From Chitinophagaceae bacterium (GTDB lineage Bacteria; Bacteroidota; Bacteroidia; Chitinophagales; Chitinophagaceae), in NCBI GenBank assembly GCA_947447465.1, contig CANFKE010000004.1, positions 97,414 to 161,413 of the forward strand: a stretch of 64,000 nt of DNA, read 5' to 3'. Of this stretch, positions 47,950-57,284 are shown one piece after another. The notes under the pieces were generated by a model. That model did not search any database, was not told where the DNA came from, and saw only the letters and a program-made list of their open reading frames with translations. The translations under genes were made by a program, and so were the position numbers. Numbering within the stretch: position 1 is the first letter of the stretch; the number at the start of each line of letters is the position of its first letter.

Positions 47950-48747
47950 TTATTGTAGTATTATCGGCAGAGCAGCCAGATATTGTTCATTGTCTGTTAT
48001 ACCGTTATGCAGCTGGCCTTGTAGTGAGATTAGTGTGTCCCCTTTCTTCATGTTGCTTTTTAGTTTTACGGAAGATTTATAATAGATCACTTCGTCTGCA
48101 GTTCCATGAAACACAACTATTGGTGCCTTGCACTCTTGTATGTATTGATAGGTAGGAAATTTATACTTCAGCAGGAATGTAGGAATGATAGGGTATGTAT
48201 GCTGCATCATGTCAGTCAGGCTGTAATAAGGAGCCTGTAATATCAGCAATTTCGGATGATTGGCAGATGCTATTCTGGCTGCGGGTCCTGTACCTATAGA
48301 ATAGCCAAGAACTACTATTTTGTTCTCTGCATATCGGTGTTTCAGTGTGTCATATACAGTCTGAAGGTCAGTATAGATTTGTTCCTGATTGTTTATTTCA
48401 CTACCACTTTTACCATATCCTCGGTAATCAGTTATGAGCACATCATAGCCTAGAGAAGTGTAGGTCTTCGCTACCTTACCCCATGTTCTTACAGAACCTC
48501 CATTGCCGTGCAGGTAATAGATTACACCTTTACAGCTATCTGCTTTAAATAATACAGAATTGATATTGGTCCCGTCTTTCTCTGTCACATTCAATTCTTC
48601 AAAACGTTCATCGAAATTGAATTTTATGTCCTTATCAAGTCGTTCTGGGAAAAAGATCATTTTTTCCTGAACAAAATAGAGTAGCCCGCAGATCAGCACA
48701 TAGACTATAACTATTGCCTTAAAGGTGTTGACAAGTATTTTATTCAT
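47950..48747 (-). CDS. Membrane-anchored alpha/beta hydrolase
   Basis: 265 residues. An N-terminal hydrophobic helix (FKAIVIVYVLICGLLYFV) acts as anchor or signal; then the alpha/beta hydrolase fold with oxyanion strand YYLHGNGGS, nucleophile elbow GYSIGTG and late acid and base in FHGTADEVIYYKSS and GQLHNGI. This matches the BAAT/FrsA-like or ABHD12/17-like serine hydrolases. Substrate unknown. It lies 34 bases downstream of the lacI gene on the same strand and may be cotranscribed with it. Confidence 0.83.
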   Translation of the reverse strand: MNKILVNTFKAIVIVYVLICGLLYFVQEKMIFFPERLDKDIKFNFDERFEELNVTEKDGTNINSVLFKADSCKGVIYYLHGNGGSVRTWGKVAKTYTSLGYDVLITDYRGYGKSGSEINNQEQIYTDLQTVYDTLKHRYAENKIVVLGYSIGTGPAARIASANHPKLLILQAPYYSLTDMMQHTYPIIPTFLLKYKFPTYQYIQECKAPIVVFHGTADEVIYYKSSVKLKSNMKKGDTLISLQGQLHNGITDNEQYLAALPIILQ

Positions 48748-48781
48748 CTTTGGTCGGGTTGAGGGTAAGTTGTAAATATAG

Positions 48782-49777
48782 CTATATCGATCCGCCGTTC
48801 ACAAGTACAGACTCTGCTATAATTGTTTGGGTAAAAGTGCTTCCGGCCATGCAGGCCATCATTCTTGCAAATGCTAATTTACCTAGTTTGAATCCGCTGG
48901 TCTCTGCATAAGTGATTTCGGGGTAATATAATTGTGGAATAAATCCATTACTGATCGCTATTACACCGGTATCCGAAGGTATATTCAGTTTCAGTAGTTG
49001 TATGGCTTTCATTACTCCGCTCAATATCTCATCACTCATACAAAATATACCATCTGGGCGCTTTTTGCTCTTTAATGCTTTCGCAGCTCGCTGATAAGCC
49101 TCTTCACTGTTCCGTGCTTCTATGGTGGTAATTTTACAGTCCGGTGCATTTGATCTAAGTTCTTCACAAAATGCAGATTTTCTGCTTGCGGAAATAGACA
49201 TGTTACTGTCGCCGAATATCGCCAATACGTCCTTTTTTCCTTTGTTGATCATCACATGGGCAGCTATAGTTGCGGCTTGTTCATCGGCCACACATACTTT
49301 GTTGCAAGAGTTATAAGCGGGTACCTTGTCAAAGAATATGACAGGTATGCCGCTGTCTTCTGTCTTTTTAAATTCGGTCATATCTACCGAGTCGGTTATT
49401 GTTGATACAAATAGCCCTGTAACTCTGCTCTTTCTGCATCGCCTTATATTTTCCAGCTCTTGTTGCGGATCGTTACCCGATTGTAAGATGATCACAGAAT
49501 AGCCGTAGCGTCTTGCCTCTTCTTCAATTGCGGCAATAAAATAGTTGTAAAAGTAATTGGATATCTCCGGTACTATTATCCCGAATTCCTTGCTGTTATT
49601 GGTTTTCAGGCTGATGGCGTATGCATTGGGCTCGTAGTCCATAATGCCGGCCAGCTCTCTTACTTTTTTCTTGGTTTCTACAGATATGTCAGGATGGTCT
49701 TTTAATGCTCTCGATACAGTTGCAATGCTTATATTTAAGAGTAAAGAAAGTTGTTTTAGCGTTACCGGTGCCTTCAT
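48782..49777 (-). CDS. LacI-family transcriptional regulator
   Basis: 331 residues. N-terminal HTH (VTLKQLSLLLNISIATVSRAL) with the hinge helix (DYEPNAYAISLKTNN), then a periplasmic-binding-protein-like effector domain (EFGIIVPEISNYFYNYFIAAIEEEA, GLFVSTI, IPVIFFDKV). Divergent from the eight-gene sugar operon with the operator cluster between them, so it is the likely local repressor, relieved by a sugar or sugar phosphate. A TTTG-N18-TATATTCG promoter on the minus strand (49796-49825) overlaps the first operator, implying self-repression. Confidence 0.93.
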   Translation of the reverse strand: MKAPVTLKQLSLLLNISIATVSRALKDHPDISVETKKKVRELAGIMDYEPNAYAISLKTNNSKEFGIIVPEISNYFYNYFIAAIEEEARRYGYSVIILQSGNDPQQELENIRRCRKSRVTGLFVSTITDSVDMTEFKKTEDSGIPVIFFDKVPAYNSCNKVCVADEQAATIAAHVMINKGKKDVLAIFGDSNMSISASRKSAFCEELRSNAPDCKITTIEARNSEEAYQRAAKALKSKKRPDGIFCMSDEILSGVMKAIQLLKLNIPSDTGVIAISNGFIPQLYYPEITYAETSGFKLGKLAFARMMACMAGSTFTQTIIAESVLVNGGSI

Positions 49778-49818
49778 AATTATTGCTATATGTTACGAAT
49801 ATAATAATTTTTTTTCCA

Positions 49819-49860
49819 CAGCAAACATTTGCGAAATCATTTGCGAAAACGTTTGCACTG
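49819..49860. promoter_or_regulatory. Operator cluster for the LacI-type repressor
   Basis: The perfect palindrome GCAAACATTTGC (49821-49832) is the LacI-family type of site. The word TTTGC recurs every 12 bases (49828, 49840, 49852), twice as TTTGCGAAA, and the third copy lies in CGTTTGC beside GAAAAC. The cluster sits between the divergent lacI and TonB receptor genes and overlaps the predicted lacI promoter. Confidence 0.7.
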
Positions 49861-49938
49861 AAGTGTACATGTTTACACGATTTATTGTCGGGTATATTCC
49901 AAATATTTGACAATCAATTAACAACAAAACGCATTCAT

Positions 49939-52566
49939 ATGAGAAGTATTATTTTTACTCTGTGTTTATTGAGCATCTACAACGCTGCCGATGCGCAGCA
50001 AACGGTAGAGCTGCGAGGTAAGGTCGTAGACAGTAAGCACGTTCCTTTGTCTGGTGTTACCATTTATGACCCGGCAGATAACAAGGGTGTTGTTACCAGC
50101 GATAGTGGTACGTTCGTGATCGCTCTTACTCATGAGGGTAAGGAATCTAAATTACGTTTTTCTTATGCAGGTTTTGCTACCAGAGAGCAGACTGTAGATC
50201 TCATGAAAGGAAATCAGAGTAATATAGAGGTAATACTTAGCGAGGATGTATTAGCATTGTCTGATGTAGTCGTGACCGGGGTATCAAATCCTAAATCTAA
50301 AATTTCTTCAAGTGTGTCTATCAGTACTATGAAGGCATCTGAAATTCAGGAAACCGGTGCGCGCACCACTGCTGAGGTATTCAGGTCTATACCGGGCATT
50401 AAAGCTGAAGCTTCAGGTGGCGATGGTAATACTAATATTACTGTTCGTGGTATTCCTATTTCTGCAGGTGGTTCTAAATATTTGCAGTTACAGGAAGATG
50501 GTTTGCCTGCATTGCAATTCGGTGATATGGCATTTGCAACAGCCGATCAGTTTGTTCGTGCCGATCAGACTATTAACCGCATTGAAGCTATCAGGGGTGG
50601 ATCTGCATCTACTATGGCTACCAATTCTCCTGCCGGTATCATCAATTTTATCAGTAAGACAGGCGCTGTAGAAGGTGGTAATGTCTCTGTATCTACTGGT
50701 CTTGGATATGGCAACTTCCGCTCTGATTTCAATTATGGAGCGCCTATTGCCAATGGCTTGTCTTATAATATCGGTGGTTTTTACAGATACGGTGAAGGAC
50801 CCCGCACTGCCGGTTATGCTGCAAACAATGGTGGTCAGATTAAGGCGAATATGACCAAGCAATTCAATAAGGGCTATGCTCGGGTATATGTTAAGTATCT
50901 CAATGATCGCACTGCACCTTATTTCCCTATGCCGGTAAAAGTTACAGGAACTAATGACAATCCTACTTATGAGGCATTGCCGGGTTTTGATCCTAAATAT
51001 GGTGCGTTGCAGAGTCCATATTTGTTACACGATCTGGGTACAGGTAATAATGGTGAGGTTAGAAACACAAATGTAACAGACGGTATGCACCCTGTAACTG
51101 CCGCAGTAGGAACCGAATTAAATTTCGATCTTGGTAATGACTGGTCTGTTGAAGACAGGGCTCGCGCTTCTATGAATAGTGGCAGCTTTGTTGGTGCTTT
51201 CCCTGCTTCAGTGGGCACAACTTCAAGTATGTTATCAACTATAGCAGGTGCTACAGGATGGAATCTTAATAATGCTACGGTAAAAGATGCTGTTACAGGT
51301 AATACTTATTCCGGCGAAAATGCAATGATCTTGCACATGTTCAATGTACATCTCAACAACTTCAGTAACTACCTCAACGATTTTAAATTAAAGAAATCAT
51401 TTAAGAAGGGTAACGTTATGTTTGGCTTGTACAAGTCCATTCAGAATGTAGATATGTCCTGGAACTGGAACTCATACCTTACTGATGTGAATGGTAATGG
51501 TCTGCATCCGTTGAACATAGTAAATGCTAATGGTCAGCAAATGGATAAGAATGGTCAGTTTGCATACGGTACTCCTGTTTGGGGCAATCTGGCGCGCAAT
51601 TACAATACTCAGTACGATATATCTGCTCCATACCTCACCGGATCTTACAATGTAACAAAAGCATTGAACATAGATGCAAGTGCTAGGTGGGATATTGGAA
51701 AAGTGACTGGTTCTTATACCGGAGGTGCTGCTACAGCTCGTGATATGAATGGTGACGGTGTTATTGATAGTGCTGAAAGAAAGGTAGAGTCTATAGACTA
51801 CACAACTACCAAGCCTGTTAACTATAAGTTCGATTATATCTCTTACTCTGTGGGTGCTAACTACATGCTCAACGATACTAAGGCATTGTTTGGTCGCTAC
51901 AGCAGTGGTGGCGCTACAGTCGCTGACAGAGCTTTGTTCACACCATCTCTTCAAAACGATGGTAATGCAAAGGGCGTAATCAGCAAGGTAGACCAGGCAG
52001 AATTGGGATTCAAGAGCAATTACAAAAAAGCTGGTTTATTTATCACAGCTTTCTATGCTAATATCAATGAGGCAGCTGGTTTTGAAGCCACTACTCAGTC
52101 TATTATTCAGAATCATTACAAGTCTATGGGTCTTGAAGTAGAAGGTGCTATAAAGATCACAGACAACTGGAATCTGAAGGGGAGTGCAACTTATACTAAG
52201 GCAGAATTGACAGATGGAGCAAACAAGGGCAATGCTCCGAGAAGACAGGCTCCGTTTATCTTCACTGCTCAGACTTCATATACATACAAGAAGCTGGTTG
52301 TAGGTCTTACTGCTTTCGGTACAACTAAGTCTTATACTCAAGACAACAACAAGTTGATCATGCCTGGTTATGTAGTTCTTAATCCATATGTTAGCTACAA
52401 TTTTGCTAAGGGATTAATGTTATCTATAAATGGTAATAATATCACTAATACACTTGGTTTCACAGAATCTGAAGATGCTGCTATCGTTAATAATACTACC
52501 AATATTGTTAGAGCTCGCTCTATACTTGGTCGCACAGTATCAGGTACTTTGTCTTTCAACTTCTAA
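49939..52566 (+). CDS. TonB-dependent outer-membrane receptor of the sugar operon
   Basis: 875 residues from ATG 49939, where a signal peptide begins (ending NAADAQQ); the 52 upstream codons of the longest frame cover the operator and are rejected. An N-terminal carboxypeptidase-regulatory-like domain (VELRGKVVDSKHVPLSGVTI) is followed by a plug (TTAEVFRSIPGIKAE ... VRGIPIS, INRIEAIRGGSAS) and a 22-strand-type barrel ending GTLSFNF. No SusD-like gene follows, so it is a stand-alone receptor. First gene of the operon; probably imports a small sugar such as sucrose or a maltooligosaccharide. Confidence 0.92.
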   Translation: MRSIIFTLCLLSIYNAADAQQTVELRGKVVDSKHVPLSGVTIYDPADNKGVVTSDSGTFVIALTHEGKESKLRFSYAGFATREQTVDLMKGNQSNIEVILSEDVLALSDVVVTGVSNPKSKISSSVSISTMKASEIQETGARTTAEVFRSIPGIKAEASGGDGNTNITVRGIPISAGGSKYLQLQEDGLPALQFGDMAFATADQFVRADQTINRIEAIRGGSASTMATNSPAGIINFISKTGAVEGGNVSVSTGLGYGNFRSDFNYGAPIANGLSYNIGGFYRYGEGPRTAGYAANNGGQIKANMTKQFNKGYARVYVKYLNDRTAPYFPMPVKVTGTNDNPTYEALPGFDPKYGALQSPYLLHDLGTGNNGEVRNTNVTDGMHPVTAAVGTELNFDLGNDWSVEDRARASMNSGSFVGAFPASVGTTSSMLSTIAGATGWNLNNATVKDAVTGNTYSGENAMILHMFNVHLNNFSNYLNDFKLKKSFKKGNVMFGLYKSIQNVDMSWNWNSYLTDVNGNGLHPLNIVNANGQQMDKNGQFAYGTPVWGNLARNYNTQYDISAPYLTGSYNVTKALNIDASARWDIGKVTGSYTGGAATARDMNGDGVIDSAERKVESIDYTTTKPVNYKFDYISYSVGANYMLNDTKALFGRYSSGGATVADRALFTPSLQNDGNAKGVISKVDQAELGFKSNYKKAGLFITAFYANINEAAGFEATTQSIIQNHYKSMGLEVEGAIKITDNWNLKGSATYTKAELTDGANKGNAPRRQAPFIFTAQTSYTYKKLVVGLTAFGTTKSYTQDNNKLIMPGYVVLNPYVSYNFAKGLMLSINGNNITNTLGFTESEDAAIVNNTTNIVRARSILGRTVSGTLSFNF

Positions 52567-52604
52567 GTATATTTAAGTAGTATAAAACACCGGGAGGATC
52601 GAAT

Positions 52605-53906
52605 ATGAAGAATATAAAACTCAGCTTTTGGAATATCATTAGCATGAATATTGGATTCTTCGGTATTCAGTACAGCTTCGGCTTGCAGCAGACCAACATG
52701 ACACCGATCTATTCTTACCTCGGTGCCAACCCGGAACAAATTCCATTATTGAATCTTGCGGGACCAATGACAGGGCTATTAGTACAGCCTGTCATTGGTG
52801 CCCTTAGTGATAAGACTACAAGCAGGTTTGGCAGAAGGAGGCCGTATTTTGTTGTAGGAGCGATCTTGTGTAGTGTTTGCCTTCTGGCAATGCCTTTCAG
52901 TAGTTCTTTGTGGATGGCCGCCGGCTTGTTATGGATACTAGATGCGGCAAATAATATGACTATGGAGCCTTACAGGGCTTTCATCAGCGATAAACTCCCG
53001 GAAAGCCAACACGCTACAGGTTTCCTTACACAGAGCTTTTTTACAGGACTGGGTATTACATTGGCCAATCTTACTCCGGGAATTCTTGTAGCAATTGGGT
53101 TTTTGAGTCAGAACGCTCGCAGTAGCAATAACATTCCTTATACTACTTATGCGGCGTTTCTTATTGGCGCTTTTGTATCAGTGGCGTCAGTAATGTATTC
53201 GGTTGTAACCACAAAAGAAGAACCACTTTCTGAAACTCAGTTGGCTGAAATAAAGAAAAGTCCTGCAGGTGTAGTGCCTGTTTTTAAAGATATATTCTCA
53301 GCGATCAGAGAGATGCCGGCTATCATGCGTCAGCTGGCAGCTGTATATCTCTTCAATTGGTATGCAATGTTCATATACTGGCAGTTCATCACCTTGTGTT
53401 TGGCTCAGACAATATTCCATACGGCTGATCCGGCTGCTCAGGGTTTCACAAGTGCCCAGTTACTCACCGGCACGGTCAACGGAACTTACAATATAGTTAC
53501 CTTCTGTGTTGCATTTATTTTGGCTTGGCTATCGCAAAAGGCAAAGCCAAAAAGTGTTCATGCGGGTAGTTTATTATTAGCCGGCATAGGTTTGTTAGCA
53601 TTGCCTTCTATTCATGCGCAGGGTATGTTATTGTTCTCAATGATAGGATTGGGTATAGGTTGGGCCAGTATGATGGGAACTCCATATATTCTTTTATCAG
53701 GATCTATACCTCAGCATCGCACAGGCATATACATGGGCATACTCAACATGTTCATTGTACTGCCTATGCTCATCGAAACTGTTTCTTTCAGGTATGTGTA
53801 CAAATTCATTCTCAGTAGCGACCCTGCAAATGCTATAAGGTTTGCAGGCTTACTGATAGTCATTTCAGCTATTCTGACACTATTACTAAAAACAAGCAAG
53901 AAATAA
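52605..53906 (+). CDS. SLC45-type MFS sugar/proton symporter
   Basis: 433 residues, twelve hydrophobic helices. The loop between helices 2 and 3 has SDKTTSRFGRRRPYFVVG, and helix 4 DAANNMTMEPYRAFISDKLP, both typical of the SLC45/sucrose-H+ symporter group of the major facilitator superfamily. It would move the disaccharide delivered by the TonB receptor across the inner membrane. Spacing to neighbours is 38 and 25 bases. Confidence 0.88.
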   Translation: MKNIKLSFWNIISMNIGFFGIQYSFGLQQTNMTPIYSYLGANPEQIPLLNLAGPMTGLLVQPVIGALSDKTTSRFGRRRPYFVVGAILCSVCLLAMPFSSSLWMAAGLLWILDAANNMTMEPYRAFISDKLPESQHATGFLTQSFFTGLGITLANLTPGILVAIGFLSQNARSSNNIPYTTYAAFLIGAFVSVASVMYSVVTTKEEPLSETQLAEIKKSPAGVVPVFKDIFSAIREMPAIMRQLAAVYLFNWYAMFIYWQFITLCLAQTIFHTADPAAQGFTSAQLLTGTVNGTYNIVTFCVAFILAWLSQKAKPKSVHAGSLLLAGIGLLALPSIHAQGMLLFSMIGLGIGWASMMGTPYILLSGSIPQHRTGIYMGILNMFIVLPMLIETVSFRYVYKFILSSDPANAIRFAGLLIVISAILTLLLKTSKK

Positions 53907-53931
53907 TCTAAGAACACCTAAAGCCGAAAAC

Positions 53932-55116
53932 ATGATCAATGAAGAAGGATATAGAAAAAGCCTTGATCTCTTAAAACGCGCAAGTACCCCCTATGGTTTT
54001 GTTGCAGCGCTTCAGGAAACCGATAATTATAGAAGGATCTGGAGTCGTGATGGTATGATATGTGGTATAGCAGGATTGTTAAGTGGTGATATTGCTCTTT
54101 GGCCTGTTTTGGAGTCTGGCATTCAATTGATGTTCGATAACCAACATGCCACAGGTTTTATCCCTAGCAATGTGATTCCGGGATCTGTAAAAGCCAGTTA
54201 TGGTGGTGCTGTTGGCAGGGCGGATAATGCTTCATGGGCAGTAATTGGTTTATTGAAATGGTCTGCCTTGGCCAATACCGATCGCTTATTGGTCAAATAT
54301 AAAGATCAGGTACGCAAGTGCTTTCAATTGTTCGATGCATGGGAATATAATGGTCGTGGTCTTCTCTACGTCCCTCAGAGTGGCGATTGGGCCGATGAGT
54401 ATATTCATCATGGTTATATTCTTTATGATCAGTTATTGCGGGTTTGGGCATTAGAGTTGGCAGCAGATGCGTATCAAGAACCAACTTGGCGGCTAAAGGC
54501 TGTGGAGATCAGAGCATTGATAGCTAATAATTTCTGGAAACACAGTGATCACAAAATATATTATACATCAACCCTTGCTCGTCAGATGGCTGATGCGCCG
54601 GATGGTAGGTGGTTGATGGGATTTAATCCGTCAGGTATATATCATCAATATGACCTGGGAGCAAATGCTCTGGCTATTTTACTAGGTATTGGAGATATTG
54701 AGCAGCAGTCTGCGGCGACAGCCTGTCTAGAGGGTTTGGTCACCAATGACGACAATCTACTGCCATCTTTTTCGCCGGTCATAATGCATGAAGATGTATC
54801 TATGCTACAGTTGAAAAATAACTATGCATATACATTCCGGAACCATCCTCATGAGTTTCATAATGGTGGTCTGTGGCCGGTTTGGAACGGTTTTGCTGTA
54901 GCCGCTTTGTCTAAGGGTAAGGCTATGCTGGCGGCAAACAAGTTAACAGAGAATATTCATAATGCGAATGCAAAGGGTGGTGCTGACGGTGCTTGGGGGT
55001 TTTATGAGAATATACACGGACTTACTGGTTTGCCGATAGGTATAAAGGAATGCACCTGGAGTGCTGCAGGTGCAGTAATTGCTGAACAGGCATTAAATGG
55101 TAATTATATAATCTGA
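53932..55116 (+). CDS. (alpha/alpha)6-barrel glycoside hydrolase, probable disaccharide-cleaving
   Basis: 394 residues, cytosolic (no signal peptide). The motifs RRIWSRDGMI, ATGFIPSNVIPGS, GRADNASWAVIG, SGDWADEYIHHGY and HNGGLWPVWNGF belong to the (alpha/alpha)6 clan that includes neutral invertases (GH100), trehalases and amylo-alpha-1,6-glucosidases; Asp in SRDG and in SGDWADE are the candidate acid/base residues. Neighbouring SLC45 symporter and PfkB kinase favour an invertase-like role releasing glucose and fructose. Exact family and substrate are not settled. Confidence 0.75.
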   Translation: MINEEGYRKSLDLLKRASTPYGFVAALQETDNYRRIWSRDGMICGIAGLLSGDIALWPVLESGIQLMFDNQHATGFIPSNVIPGSVKASYGGAVGRADNASWAVIGLLKWSALANTDRLLVKYKDQVRKCFQLFDAWEYNGRGLLYVPQSGDWADEYIHHGYILYDQLLRVWALELAADAYQEPTWRLKAVEIRALIANNFWKHSDHKIYYTSTLARQMADAPDGRWLMGFNPSGIYHQYDLGANALAILLGIGDIEQQSAATACLEGLVTNDDNLLPSFSPVIMHEDVSMLQLKNNYAYTFRNHPHEFHNGGLWPVWNGFAVAALSKGKAMLAANKLTENIHNANAKGGADGAWGFYENIHGLTGLPIGIKECTWSAAGAVIAEQALNGNYII

Positions 55117-55122
55117 TTGTAG

Positions 55123-56028
55123 ATGAAGACGAAGGAAAAATTTGTGCTTGCAATAGGCGAACTGCTGGTAGATGCCATTACTAACGTTCAGGTAGATGAT
55201 CTCTCTTATGCTCAGTTTCTCAATATTCACCCCGGTGGTAGCACAGCTAATTTTTGTCGCTACCTGAGTCGCTGTGGTACAACCTCCAAACTTGTCGCGG
55301 CTGTTGGTGATGATGGATTCGGGAAGATATTGATAGCCAAAGTACTCAATGATGATCTGCCCATAGATAATATCAAGTCTGTGCCGGGTCATAATACATC
55401 ACTCATAGTTGTTGGCCGCACCAGCAAAACACCGGATTTTATTCCATATAGGGATGCAGATAGATATATCACTACGGTAGAAAAGAAATTACTGAAAAAT
55501 GCGTCTCTCGTTCATACTACCGCTTTTTCTCTCAGTAAAGATCCCGCCAGGGCATCTATACTTAAAGCATTTGCGACTGCACACCATAATAACATCCCTG
55601 TTTCAGTTGATTGGAATTATTCTGAAAAGATATGGGGGATAAATGATGAGGGTGTGAAGGTGTTTGAACAGCTGCAGCAATTTCATCCGCTACTCAAGTT
55701 TAGTATGGACGATGTCGCTCGGTTTGTCGGGCATAAAATAAACATACAGGAAGCACTCAATTTTCTTGCTGCTGTTGATGCGAGTTTGGTATGTCTTACT
55801 TGTGGTGCAGAAGGTGTTTTTTATAAATGCGGCAAGATCGGTGAATGGAAATACAGGCCTGCTGCTAAAATAAAGGTCGAGAATGCCACCGGTGCCGGTG
55901 ATGCTTTCTGGGCAGGCTTTATACATGCGTGGGATAAAGGAATGGATGCTGAAAAAGCGATCGACAATGGTATTGATATTGCCTCAAAAAAACTGCAAGG
56001 CAAACTGTTGCGTGCTGCTACTGCATGA
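55123..56028 (+). CDS. PfkB-family sugar kinase, probable fructokinase
   Basis: 301 residues, ribokinase fold: GELLVDAITNV near the start, HPGGSTANFCRYLSRCG, and the signature NATGAGDAFWAGFIHAW with the catalytic Asp of GAGD. It phosphorylates a sugar with ATP in the cytosol; in this operon fructose is the likely substrate. Starts six bases after the hydrolase stop. Its TGA overlaps the ATG of the next small gene. Confidence 0.87.
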   Translation: MKTKEKFVLAIGELLVDAITNVQVDDLSYAQFLNIHPGGSTANFCRYLSRCGTTSKLVAAVGDDGFGKILIAKVLNDDLPIDNIKSVPGHNTSLIVVGRTSKTPDFIPYRDADRYITTVEKKLLKNASLVHTTAFSLSKDPARASILKAFATAHHNNIPVSVDWNYSEKIWGINDEGVKVFEQLQQFHPLLKFSMDDVARFVGHKINIQEALNFLAAVDASLVCLTCGAEGVFYKCGKIGEWKYRPAAKIKVENATGAGDAFWAGFIHAWDKGMDAEKAIDNGIDIASKKLQGKLLRAATA

Positions 56029-56240
56029 TCCTGTCACCAATAAATGAAAATGATTCAACGATGAACATATTTACGGTCTCTGAAAGGGCCATCATCCGGG
56101 AAATGGATGTACAGGAATTGGAAGATTATATAAAAGCGCTGAAAGATAAAATGACTTCTTCAGGCATACTTACCGATGAAGAGACAAGACTGTATAATTA
56201 TGCTCTTCGTCAGCTCTATTATTTGTCTGGAAGCAGGTGA
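56025..56240 (+). CDS. Small unknown protein of the sugar operon
   Basis: 71 residues from ATG 56025, whose ATGA overlap with the kinase stop indicates translational coupling; ATG 56061 would give 59 residues. Acidic and helical (MDVQELEDYIKALKDKM ... DEETRLYNYALRQLYYL), likely a helical hairpin. No known family. Being inside a metabolic operon, it could be a regulator or subunit of a neighbouring enzyme. Confidence 0.6.
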   Translation: MILSPINENDSTMNIFTVSERAIIREMDVQELEDYIKALKDKMTSSGILTDEETRLYNYALRQLYYLSGSR

Positions 56241-56288
56241 CATTGCCAATAGGTTGCACAATTATCCTAGAACATAGAAACATACATT

Positions 56289-57269
56289 ATGGGCTCAATT
56301 AAGAAGATAGGTATCCTCACCTCCGGAGGAGATAGTCCCGGCATGAATGCTGCGATCAGAGCTATCGTAAGAACATCTATTTACTACGGCATTGAACCGT
56401 ATGGTATTCGCCGCGGCTATCAGGGAATGATAGAAGGTGATATTTTTAAAATGGAGACCACCGACGTTGCTAATATCATTCAAACAGGCGGTACTATTCT
56501 AAAGACGGCTCGTAGTAAAGAATTCATGACCGTAGAGGGTCGAGCAAAAGCATACGAACAACTAAGGAAGTTAGGAATAGATGCACTTATTTTGATTGGT
56601 GGCGATGGTACTTTGCGAGGGGCCACAGCCTTTTTTAAAGAACATACTATACCTGCAATAGGTCTCCCGGGTACTATTGATAAAGATTTGGAAGGGACTG
56701 ACTTTACCATCGGATTTGATACTGCTGTCAATACCGCGGTTACTGCAATTGATAAGATCCGCGAGACAGCAGATGCACATGATAGGTTGTTCATTGTTGA
56801 GGTGATGGGTCGTGATGCCGGATATATTGCATTGAATAGTGGTATTGCTTGTGGTGCTGAGGATATACTTATTCCGGAGGTGGAAAATGATATTGAAGCG
56901 GTTCTGGCTCGTATCGCCTACGACGAAAGAAGAAAGAAAACTGTTCATGTAATTGTTGTGGCGGAAGGTAGCGGAAAGATAGGTACTGCTCGTCTTCATG
57001 AAGCTATTGTTGGTCGGTTTCCGGCCTTAGATACGCGTGTGTGTATTCTTGGTCACATTCAACGAGGTGGTCCCGCTACATTTGCTGATAGGGTATTGGC
57101 TAGTCGCCTGGGCTATGCTGCAGTGTTGGCATTGTTAGAAGGTCGCACACAGGTCATGGTAGGTACCCTTAATGATAATATAGCTTATACTCCTTTCGAA
57201 AATGTAGGTAAGCTCAATACCCCTATAAGTGAAGATAAACTCAAAATGATCAGGGTACTGTCAGCCTGA
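56289..57269 (+). CDS. pfkA: ATP-dependent 6-phosphofructokinase
   Basis: 326 residues. GILTSGGDSPGMNAAIR, GGDGTLRGA and GLPGTIDKDLEGTDFTIGFDTA are the phosphofructokinase A blocks; Gly after GGD and the PGTID context indicate the ATP type rather than the pyrophosphate type. MGRDAGYIA and LGHIQRGG complete the substrate site. It makes fructose 1,6-bisphosphate, the committed step of glycolysis. It lies in the operon between the sugar kinase and pyruvate kinase. Confidence 0.94.
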   Translation: MGSIKKIGILTSGGDSPGMNAAIRAIVRTSIYYGIEPYGIRRGYQGMIEGDIFKMETTDVANIIQTGGTILKTARSKEFMTVEGRAKAYEQLRKLGIDALILIGGDGTLRGATAFFKEHTIPAIGLPGTIDKDLEGTDFTIGFDTAVNTAVTAIDKIRETADAHDRLFIVEVMGRDAGYIALNSGIACGAEDILIPEVENDIEAVLARIAYDERRKKTVHVIVVAEGSGKIGTARLHEAIVGRFPALDTRVCILGHIQRGGPATFADRVLASRLGYAAVLALLEGRTQVMVGTLNDNIAYTPFENVGKLNTPISEDKLKMIRVLSA

Positions 57270-57284
57270 TATAAATGATCCCGT

